In this document: positions 1 to 5,235 of the stretch, in pieces
Layout: the number at the start of each line of letters is the position of its first letter
How positions within the stretch are numbered: position 1 is the stretch's first letter
Assembly: GCA_025869455.1 (NCBI GenBank)
Contig: JAOZVT010000796.1
Location: 1 to 5,235, forward strand
Direction: 5' to 3'
DNA: 5,235 nucleotides
From: Prosthecobacter sp.
GTDB taxonomy: Bacteria > Verrucomicrobiota > Verrucomicrobiia > Verrucomicrobiales > Verrucomicrobiaceae
Notes under the pieces: generated by a model
What the model was told of the DNA's origin: nothing
What the model saw: the letters and a program-made list of their open reading frames with translations, nothing else
Databases searched by the model: none
Translations under genes and position numbers: made by a program

Positions 1-2
1 AA

Positions 3-632
3 GAGAAAGAGAACGAGTCTGGTATTGCCGGAACTAGTTCTGCGACGGGTTTTGCTATCAGTAAGGATGGGTACATTGCAACATCTGACCATGTTGTAAG
101 TGATGCTTCTGAGGTTTGGGTCTATCTAGACAAAAAACCTTACAAGGCTGAAGTGATTGCGAGGGACAAAAAAAATGATTTGGCCATCGTTAAGATAGAT
201 GCGGAAACTAAACCTCTCTATCTATATGAAGGTGAGTATCTGTTAGGAGTAGATCTATTTACCATTGGTTTTCCTTTGTCCGGTAAGTTGGGATCCTCTC
301 CTAAATTCACGAAAGGTAGTCTTTCTGGTCTGGATGGTGGAGAGGCTGGTGGTAATGGCTGTATTCAATTCAGCGTGCCAATTCAAAATGGTAATTCTGG
401 TGGAGCCGTTTGCAACGATGACGGGGCTGTTTTAGGAGTTGTTATGGCAATTTTATTGCCTGATCAGAATGGTGTGGTTCCCCAAAATGTAAATTTTGCT
501 GTCAAAAGTGCACTCCTTCGTAAACTGGCGGAAAATCGTCCAGGGATTGAATTGGCTGAAAACACAGTTCATGAAGTGCCTCAGCAGGCGGTCCTTGAGG
601 CAACATTCTTCATCAAGATAGTTAAAAAGTAA
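3..632 (+). CDS. Trypsin-like serine protease, HtrA-type fold, C-terminal part (5' end outside window)
   Basis: The reading frame is open from position 3 to the TAA at 630-632, giving 209 visible residues; the true start lies left of the window. Counting the codon at position 3 as residue 1, the chymotrypsin-fold triad is complete. The His is in TSDHVV (residue 30, codon 90-92), the Asp in NDLAIVKID (residue 59, codon 177-179), and the Ser in NGNSGGAV (residue 132, codon 396-398). GFPLSGKLG and the VNFAVKSALL segment are also typical of HtrA/DegP-like domains. The protein ends about 75 residues after the Ser with no PDZ domain, so it is not a classical DegP/DegS; the domain is probably the C-terminal part of a larger protein. 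It should be an active endopeptidase. Target and location are unknown because any signal peptide or N-terminal domain is off-window. GC is about 44% by hand count against roughly 55-62% in sampled neighbouring rows, which suggests acquisition by transfer. It converges on uxaA with 12 bases between stop codons. Confidence 0.88.
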   Translation, partial: EKENESGIAGTSSATGFAISKDGYIATSDHVVSDASEVWVYLDKKPYKAEVIARDKKNDLAIVKIDAETKPLYLYEGEYLLGVDLFTIGFPLSGKLGSSPKFTKGSLSGLDGGEAGGNGCIQFSVPIQNGNSGGAVCNDDGAVLGVVMAILLPDQNGVVPQNVNFAVKSALLRKLAENRPGIELAENTVHEVPQQAVLEATFFIKIVKK

Positions 633-644
633 GTGTCCTATAAC

Positions 645-2282
645 TTACAAAGAGACACCTCGCTTCCAGGGAAGAAAGTCGTCTTGCCCCAAGGCTACGG
701 CCTTGGGGGTGTAGTCGCCACTGGCGGTGGCGATGCACATTTCCAGGAGGCTTTCAGCCATCTGGGGAACGGTTTGATCTCCGTTGATCACGGGGCCTGT
801 ATCGAAGTCTAAGATGTCACTCATGCGCTGCATGAGTACGCTGTTGGTGGCGACTTTGAGCGTGGGGCACACGGGATTGCCCGTGGGTGTGCCTAGGCCT
901 GTGGAAAAGAGCATGAGGTTACACCCTCCGCCCGCGAGAGCCGTCGTCGATTCGACATCGTTTCCTGGTGTGCAATACAAGGTTAGGCCGCCGTGCTGGC
1001 GGATGGGTTCGCCATAGTCCAGCACATCCACAATGGGGGCGGTGCCACCTTTTTTGGCTGCGCCTGCGGACTTAATCGCATCAGTGATGAGACCGTCGCG
1101 AATGTTGCCTGGGGAAGGGTTGGCATCAAAGCCGGATCCGCAAGCCTGCGCAGCTCCTTCATAAGCCCGCATCAATTGCACAAAACGATCCGCCAAAGCA
1201 GGGGAGACACAACGGTCACACAGGCTCTGCTCCACACCGCAGAGCTCGGGAAACTCAGAGAGGACGGGGGCACCACCCAAGGCGGCCAGTAAATCCGCCA
1301 CTTGGCCGATGACGGGGTTTGCGGAGATGCCTGAGAAGCCATCAGAGCCTCCGCATTCGACCCCCACGATGAGGTCAGAAAGGGGGCATGGAACTCGAGT
1401 TTGCAGATTGGCTTTGGCGATTCCCTCAAAAGTCGCCCGGATGGCGCGGGCCATCATGTCACGCTCGGAGCTGCTTTTTTGCTGTTCGAAAATGAGTAGC
1501 GGCTTGTTGAATTGAGGGTGCCATTTTGTCAAAGCTTCCTCCAATAAGCTGACCTGCGCGTGCTGACAGCCTAGGCTGAGGATGGTGGCTCCCGCCACAT
1601 TCGGATGGGCGATGTAACCCGCGAGGAGGTTGCAAAGGGCGATGGCATCCTGTCGTGTGCCGCCGCAGCCGAGTCCATGTTCCAGAAATTTGACACCACT
1701 GACGTTGGGGAAAAGCGGGGTAGGGGATGGCAGCGAATCCAGGCCGGATTCTCCTAAATCTGAAGAGGCGAGTCCTTGGCGATAACTCTCAGCCAAATGC
1801 TGAGCGTAGCGTTCATAAGGCGAGCTTTGCGCATAACCCAGTGCCCGCGTGAGAGCTTGGCGCATGAAGCCGAGATTGCGGTTTTCACAAAAGACGAGCG
1901 GAATGACGAGCCAGTGATTGGCCGTGCCAGCGGGGCCTTGGTCGCGTTTGTACCCCTGAAAGGTGCGTCCACGCCAGCGGCTGATCTCTGGTGGTGTCCA
2001 CAGATAACTCTGCTGTTTGCCTGTAAAGGCGGCGGCTTCGTGTTTGAGATTCTGCGTGTGGATCAGTGAACCCGCAGGTATTGGCTGCGTGGCCCGACCC
2101 ACCGTCACGCCATACAGGGTGGCCAGATCTCCCTGGGCAAAGTCGCGCGCAGCAAACTTGTGTTTAGCTGGAATCGCCTCTCTCAAAATCCATTCTTCCG
2201 TGCCTAGCGCGACCGATTTTCCTGCGGGCAGGTCCTGCAGGGCGACGATGAGATCATCAGAAGGATGGACGCGAAGCGGCAT
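645..2282 (-). CDS. uxaA: Altronate dehydratase, UxaA/GarD family (long form)
   Basis: This enzyme is predicted to dehydrate D-altronate to 2-keto-3-deoxy-D-gluconate (KDG) in cytosolic galacturonate catabolism; characterised family members need Fe2+ or Mn2+. The 545 residues cover both family parts. Residues 1-80 form the N-terminal SAF-like domain (KHKFA at 40-44, GSLIHTQNL at 71-79). The catalytic UxaA region then runs from GYKR (110-113) to the C-terminus. Its landmarks are CENRN (132-136), GCGGTRQDA (205-213), HPNVAGATILSLGC (226-239), ECGGSDGFSGISANP (309-323), SEFPELCGVE (342-351), NPSPGN (388-393), CTPGNDVESTT (437-447), STGLGTPTGNP (460-470) and a terminal LPWKRGVSL. It is longer than E. 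coli UxaA (about 495 aa) but matches the roughly 550-residue form I recall from Bacteroidota and Verrucomicrobiota. The ATG is placed correctly for the SAF domain, but no Shine-Dalgarno precedes it. No other uronate gene is visible. Galactarate dehydratase or another sugar-acid dehydratase is the main alternative; the substrate is inferred from family only. Confidence 0.86.
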   Translation of the reverse strand: MPLRVHPSDDLIVALQDLPAGKSVALGTEEWILREAIPAKHKFAARDFAQGDLATLYGVTVGRATQPIPAGSLIHTQNLKHEAAAFTGKQQSYLWTPPEISRWRGRTFQGYKRDQGPAGTANHWLVIPLVFCENRNLGFMRQALTRALGYAQSSPYERYAQHLAESYRQGLASSDLGESGLDSLPSPTPLFPNVSGVKFLEHGLGCGGTRQDAIALCNLLAGYIAHPNVAGATILSLGCQHAQVSLLEEALTKWHPQFNKPLLIFEQQKSSSERDMMARAIRATFEGIAKANLQTRVPCPLSDLIVGVECGGSDGFSGISANPVIGQVADLLAALGGAPVLSEFPELCGVEQSLCDRCVSPALADRFVQLMRAYEGAAQACGSGFDANPSPGNIRDGLITDAIKSAGAAKKGGTAPIVDVLDYGEPIRQHGGLTLYCTPGNDVESTTALAGGGCNLMLFSTGLGTPTGNPVCPTLKVATNSVLMQRMSDILDFDTGPVINGDQTVPQMAESLLEMCIATASGDYTPKAVALGQDDFLPWKRGVSL

Positions 2283-2300
2283 TTGGAATATGTTGAGTGG

Positions 2301-2331
2301 TTGTCAGTTTAGAGTTTGAAGCACGTATAAC
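2301..2331 (+). promoter_or_regulatory. Candidate sigma70-type promoter for the rhomboid gene
   Basis: In the 98-base divergent gap, TTGTCA (2301-2306) matches 5 of 6 bases of the -35 consensus and TATAAC (2326-2331) matches 5 of 6 of the -10 consensus. The 19-base spacer is longer than the usual 16-18. It would give a leader of about 40 bases before the ATG at 2381. The divergent uxaA promoter must lie in the same gap, but I see no clear match for it. The call rests on motif matching alone. Confidence 0.28.
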
Positions 2332-2380
2332 ATGTGTTCCATGACTTTAACTTCCATCTCGTCCTACTTCTTCCGTTCTT

Positions 2381-3337
2381 ATGTCCATTGATGATCGCGA
2401 TTACATGCGCGCCGGGCCTCCGAGCTTTGGCCAGCGGTTACGTGGATTGACGGCCTTTCATGCGGTGTTGGGTCTGAATATCCTGGTATTCGTCATTCAG
2501 TGGATTTTTCAGGGAGCCTGGGTTCATGATGTTCTGACGGGAGCTTTCGTTCGTCCCCTGGGGGGAGTAAGCGTGGATGAACTCATCGCCGGGCACTTTT
2601 GGACCCCTTTCACCTACATGTTTGTCCACAGCAGTTGGGGGGCATTTGTGGGAAACATGCTCATTCTGTGGTTTGCTGGGAGGCGGGTGATGGATCTCTA
2701 TGGGGGGCGTAATTTCTTGCTGATGTATGTCCTCTCAGGTTTGGTGGGGGCGGCTGTGGAGATGGCGATTTCAGCCTATGTTTTGAAGACCACTTCAGAT
2801 TCTCTGATGGGTGCCTCTGCTTCGGTATTGGGATTGCTCTTAGCCTACGGAATAGCCATGCCGGAGGTGGAAGTACCATTCCTGTCCGTGCGACTTTGGA
2901 CCTTCATCAAGGTGCTGATTGTGGCAAACGTGGTGCTGGCAGGCATCACTCTCTTTGGTCACTTCCCAGCTTGGTTAGCCCTGGAGGATGTGGCGTATTT
3001 TGCCCATCTCGGCGGTGCTCTCGCTGGGTGGTATTTTGCCCGTTCTCTTGGTTATGGTGGAGTCCCCTTGCATCTACTGACCTCGCCGCAACAAGCCGCT
3101 GGCTCCAGTTTGCGCCGGAAACCCGCCCTGGCCCATGCCCAAAGGAAACGCCGCCCCGCCGTGGATGTGGATATGGAAGCCGTGCGCAAAGAGAATCCGC
3201 GCAATGACCCCTTGGTGGATCTGATGAAGGATGAGATTGATCCCATCCTCGATAAGATCAACGACTTTGGCATGAGCAGCCTAACCGATGAAGAACGACG
3301 TGCCTTGGAAAGAGCCAGTCGCCGTTTTTCAAAGTAG
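2381..3337 (+). CDS. Rhomboid family intramembrane serine protease with DUF6576-like C-terminal tail
   Basis: This is a polytopic inner-membrane protease that cleaves transmembrane substrates with a Ser-His dyad. Six hydrophobic segments fit the bacterial rhomboid core, at roughly residues 26-44, 75-101, 111-133, 144-160, 172-194 and 204-222. The nucleophile is Ser146 in GASAS (144-148) and the base is His209 in AHLGG (208-212). The TYMFVH segment (78-83) and Asn92 of GNML match the TM2 region. Two positions differ from the usual pattern: the residue after the Ser is Ala rather than Gly, and the first position of the TM2 HxxxN motif is Ala88 rather than His. After the core comes a basic linker (about 245-258) and a charged cytoplasmic tail (about 277-318). 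The tail reads DPILDKINDFG followed by SLTDEERRALERAS, which resembles the short tail I know as DUF6576 in bacterial rhomboids. The ATG lies just before the first membrane segment, behind a pyrimidine-rich stretch without a Shine-Dalgarno. The natural substrate cannot be deduced. Confidence 0.93.
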   Translation: MSIDDRDYMRAGPPSFGQRLRGLTAFHAVLGLNILVFVIQWIFQGAWVHDVLTGAFVRPLGGVSVDELIAGHFWTPFTYMFVHSSWGAFVGNMLILWFAGRRVMDLYGGRNFLLMYVLSGLVGAAVEMAISAYVLKTTSDSLMGASASVLGLLLAYGIAMPEVEVPFLSVRLWTFIKVLIVANVVLAGITLFGHFPAWLALEDVAYFAHLGGALAGWYFARSLGYGGVPLHLLTSPQQAAGSSLRRKPALAHAQRKRRPAVDVDMEAVRKENPRNDPLVDLMKDEIDPILDKINDFGMSSLTDEERRALERASRRFSK

Positions 3338-3370
3338 GTTAGACTTGATACGCCTGCTGCTCTTGTCGGA

Positions 3371-4183
3371 TCAAGGCAGCCTTGGGAACTTGCTGAAGTC
3401 GGGTTTCCGTTTTTCGACGAAGGCATTTTTGCCTTCTTTGGCTTCTTCGCTCATGTAGTAGAGAAGCGTGGCGTTACCGGCGAGGTCGAGGAGACCCATC
3501 TGGCCGTCGCAATCGGCATTGAGGGAGGCTTTGAGGCAGCGGAGGGCAAGGGGGCTGTGCTCCAGGATCTCGCGGCACCACTTGAGGGTTTCTTCTTCGA
3601 GTTGGTCGAGAGGCACCACGGTGTTCACCAAGCCCATGTCGAGGGCCTGTTGGGCATCATACTGACGGCAGAGGTACCAGATCTCACGCGCTTTCTTCTG
3701 ACCGACAATGCGGGCCAGATAACTGCTGCCGAGGCCGCCATCGAAACTGCCCACCTTGGGGCCGGTTTGGCCGAAGCGTGCGTTATCGGCTGCGATGGTG
3801 AGATCACAGACGATGTGCAGCACGTGACCGCCGCCGATGGCGTAACCAGCGACCATGGCGACCACGGGTTTTGGCAGGGTGCGGATCTTGCGTTGCACGT
3901 CCAGGATGTTCAGACGCGGCACACCATCGTCACCGATGTAGCCAGCATCCCCACGCACTTTTTGATCGCCACCGGAGCAAAAGGCTAAGGGGCCTTCACC
4001 ACAAAGGATGATCACTCCGACATCGCGATCTTCATGCAGCAGGTCCAGGGCGATGAGCATCTCCTTCACCGTCTGCGGACGGAAGGCATTGCGCACTTCA
4101 GGCCGATTGATGGTGAGCTTGCCGATGCCGTCGGCTGTCTTTTCGAGTTTGATGTCCTGAAAGGTCTGGATGGTCTGCCACAT
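3371..4183 (-). CDS. menB: 1,4-dihydroxy-2-naphthoyl-CoA synthase (MenB), bicarbonate-dependent type
   Basis: MenB closes the second aromatic ring of menaquinone, converting o-succinylbenzoyl-CoA to 1,4-dihydroxy-2-naphthoyl-CoA in the cytosol. The 270 residues are a full crotonase-fold protein, colinear with E. coli MenB (285 aa) from its early N-terminus. Landmarks are INRPEVRNAFRP (25-36), the oxyanion-hole segments CSGGDQKVRGD (69-79) and GYAIGGGH (113-120), QTGPKVGSFDGG (139-150), KKAREIWYLCRQYDA (163-177), RCLKASLNADCDGQ (215-228) and the terminal KRKPDFSKFPRLP. Gly141 occupies the position of E. coli Gly156, the bicarbonate site of type I enzymes; type II enzymes carry Asp there. Ser146 and Asp148 match E. 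coli Ser161 and Asp163, and Tyr82 and Tyr243 match Tyr97 and Tyr258. All key residues are present, so it should be active. No Shine-Dalgarno precedes the ATG. It lies downstream of the kinase gene on the same strand (96-base gap) and converges on the rhomboid gene with 33 bases between stops. No other men gene is in the window. Confidence 0.97.
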   Translation of the reverse strand: MWQTIQTFQDIKLEKTADGIGKLTINRPEVRNAFRPQTVKEMLIALDLLHEDRDVGVIILCGEGPLAFCSGGDQKVRGDAGYIGDDGVPRLNILDVQRKIRTLPKPVVAMVAGYAIGGGHVLHIVCDLTIAADNARFGQTGPKVGSFDGGLGSSYLARIVGQKKAREIWYLCRQYDAQQALDMGLVNTVVPLDQLEEETLKWCREILEHSPLALRCLKASLNADCDGQMGLLDLAGNATLLYYMSEEAKEGKNAFVEKRKPDFSKFPRLP

Positions 4184-4229
4184 AGAAGATTGCGAGGGTG
4201 TGCGCTGCGCGCGTTGAGGGGGCTGTTGA

Positions 4230-4257
4230 TTGATAACGGCTGCAAACCATTAGCCAA
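4230..4257 (-). promoter_or_regulatory. Weak candidate promoter for menB in the kinase-menB gap
   Basis: Read on the minus strand, TTGGCT (4257-4252) and TATCAA (4235-4230) each match 4 of 6 bases of the -35 and -10 consensus, with a 16-base spacer and a leader of about 40 bases before the menB ATG. The same bases sit in an imperfect inverted repeat (GATTG 4228-4232 with CAATC 4255-4259, and GGCT 4238-4241 with AGCC 4252-4255). That repeat has no T-run on either strand, so it is not a recognisable terminator. The 96-base gap itself argues for separate menB transcription or a processed leader. This is a weak call. Confidence 0.15.
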
Positions 4258-4279
4258 TCACGGCCAATATCAGCTACGC

Positions 4280-5194
4280 TTAGAAGTTTGTGAAAGCCTG
4301 CAATTCGGCAATGCGTCTCGTCACATCCTCTTTGCTCACGGTTTGCAGCTTGTGCGTGCTGAAGGCTTCGCAGGTGTAGCTGGCGGTGACGCTGCCGTGG
4401 ACGACAGCGGTTTTCAGGTCGGCAAAGGTAGGCTTGGTTTTGCCATTGGCAGAAAGCCAGCCAGACAAGCCGCCCAGGAAGGAATCACCTGCGCCTGTGG
4501 GGTCAAAAACGGAATGGAGCGGGTAAGCTGAGCAGGCGAAGAAATCGGCGCTGTTTTCGCCGAACAGGAAGCTGCCGTGTTCACCGCGTTTCACGATGAC
4601 AAAACGTGGGCCTTTGGCCTGGAGGCGGCGTCCGGCTTCCACCAGATTGGTGGTGCCAGCGAATTCTTTGGCTTCACCGTCATTGATGACCAGGAGGTCG
4701 ATCTTTTTCAGGACATCATGCAGGCGCTCATTGGCGATGCTGATCCAAAGGTCCATCGTGTCGGCGGTGACGAAGTCTGCACCCGTGCATTGTTCCAGGG
4801 TCTGGAGTTGATTGTCAGGGCTCATGTTGGCCAGCACGGCGATTTTGGCCGCAGAGGCTGTCGGGGTGAGCTTTGGGATCCAGGTTTCCAGCACGTTGAT
4901 CGCCACATTGTGAGTGGTGCGGCTGTTCATATCGTCGTGGTATTCACCACTCCACGTAAAGGAGGCCCCGCTGCTGCGTTCCAGGCCGTCCAGGGAAATG
5001 CCTTTGCTGCTTAGCAGGTCCAGGTGAGCCTGGGGGAAGTCATGACCGATGATGCCCACGAGGTGGACATCGGGAGTAAAAATGCTAGCGGCCAGGGCTG
5101 CGTACGAGGCGGAGCCACCGAGAAGATTCTCCTGGGCATCTTGAGGGGTCTTGACGTTGTCCAGGGCGACGGTTCCGGCGATGGTGACAGACAT
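4280..5194 (-). CDS. PfkB-family (ribokinase-like) carbohydrate or nucleoside kinase
   Basis: This cytosolic kinase transfers phosphate from ATP to a hydroxyl of a sugar or nucleoside; the substrate is not known. The 304 residues are full length for the family. The N-terminal glycine motif is LLGGSASYAAL (24-34), next to HLVGIIGHDFP (44-54). The middle has DTMDLWI (145-151) and INDGEAKEF (170-178), the latter being the usual NxxE-type region, N171 to E174. The PfkB signature near the C-terminus is DPTGAGDSFLGG (231-242), where Asp237 is the catalytic base and GAG forms the anion hole. The combination of GTVALD near the start, a DTM-WI segment and INDGEA matches a poorly characterised bacterial ribokinase-like branch I recall, not ribokinase, fructokinase or adenosine kinase themselves. 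The ATG falls directly at the first beta strand. The upstream sequence CCTATTTATCCC holds no Shine-Dalgarno. It is the first gene of a possible two-gene unit with menB, but no biochemical link between them is evident. Family assignment is firm and specificity open. Confidence 0.93.
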   Translation of the reverse strand: MSVTIAGTVALDNVKTPQDAQENLLGGSASYAALAASIFTPDVHLVGIIGHDFPQAHLDLLSSKGISLDGLERSSGASFTWSGEYHDDMNSRTTHNVAINVLETWIPKLTPTASAAKIAVLANMSPDNQLQTLEQCTGADFVTADTMDLWISIANERLHDVLKKIDLLVINDGEAKEFAGTTNLVEAGRRLQAKGPRFVIVKRGEHGSFLFGENSADFFACSAYPLHSVFDPTGAGDSFLGGLSGWLSANGKTKPTFADLKTAVVHGSVTASYTCEAFSTHKLQTVSKEDVTRRIAELQAFTNF

Positions 5195-5235
5195 GGGATA
5201 AATAGGCGTGTGGAATAGTTCTTGCAGCGAGATCG

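Noticed and set aside
633..658. Possible terminator between the protease and uxaA: GTGTC (633-637) with GACAC (654-658).
   Set aside because: The stem is only 5 bp with a 16-base loop and no T-run, and its right arm lies inside the uxaA coding end.
784..2319. Several plus-strand frames of 68-100 codons opposite uxaA.
   Set aside because: These are shadows of a well-supported gene. The peptides are low-complexity or mixed, with no recognisable domain.
3344..3380. Inverted repeats at the rhomboid-menB junction: CTTGAT (3344-3349) with ATCAAG (3370-3375), and GCTGC (3356-3360) with GCAGC (3376-3380).
   Set aside because: The two pairings are mutually exclusive, the loops are 15-20 bases, and there is no T-run. 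This is too weak to call a bidirectional terminator, although a convergent junction is a plausible place for one.
4201..4214. GCGC-rich stretch upstream of menB (tgcgctgcgcgcg) that could form a small hairpin.
   Set aside because: GCGC is self-complementary by nature. The stem is 4 bp, with no further structure suggesting a riboswitch or regulator site.
3557..5014. Three long open frames on the plus strand (3557-3988, 4034-4531, 4577-5014) opposite menB and the kinase, all in the same frame.
   Set aside because: They lie in exact antiparallel codon register with menB and the kinase. Stops there would require TTA, CTA or TCA codons in the real genes, which are rare at this GC. The peptides resemble no family and the sense proteins are unmistakable.
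1..5235. Search by eye for tRNA, rRNA, CRISPR repeats, transposases, terminal inverted repeats, attachment sites, toxin-antitoxin or defence genes.
   Set aside because: Nothing found. Apart from the edge-truncated protease, the window is filled by ordinary metabolic and membrane-protease genes with gaps under 100 bases.

Overview
This window carries five protein genes: four complete and one cut by the left edge. The four complete genes look like ordinary chromosomal genes of a Gram-negative heterotroph with moderately high GC, about 55-62% in rows counted by hand. My best guess at the group is Verrucomicrobiota or a relative in the PVC/Bacteroidota sphere. Three things point there: the long (about 545 aa) form of altronate dehydratase, a rhomboid protease with a short DUF6576-like C-terminal tail, and the absence of a Shine-Dalgarno sequence before any of the four visible start codons. 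This is inference, since the window holds no rRNA or other phylogenetic marker.

Layout, left to right. (1) Positions 3-632, plus strand: the C-terminal part of a trypsin-like (HtrA-type fold) serine protease with a complete His-Asp-Ser triad and no PDZ domain. Its GC is only about 44%, so it stands apart from everything to its right. (2) Positions 645-2282, minus strand: altronate dehydratase (UxaA family), convergent with the protease and separated by 12 bases. (3) Positions 2381-3337, plus strand: a rhomboid intramembrane protease, divergent from uxaA across a 98-base gap. (4) Positions 3371-4183, minus strand: menB, 1,4-dihydroxy-2-naphthoyl-CoA synthase of menaquinone synthesis, very close to the E. 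coli type. (5) Positions 4280-5194, minus strand: a PfkB-family sugar/nucleoside kinase, upstream of menB on the same strand with a 96-base gap.

The genes do not form one pathway. Altronate dehydratase implies growth on hexuronates (pectin- or alginate-type sugars feeding KDG). menB implies a menaquinone respiratory chain. The rhomboid acts in the inner membrane, and the kinase phosphorylates an unidentified sugar or nucleoside. No RNA gene, CRISPR array, transposase, attachment site or long repeat was seen. I found no convincing new system. The points most worth a second look are the compositional break at the protease, the altered rhomboid active-site surroundings and the general lack of ribosome-binding motifs. 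Gaps between genes are all under 100 bases.
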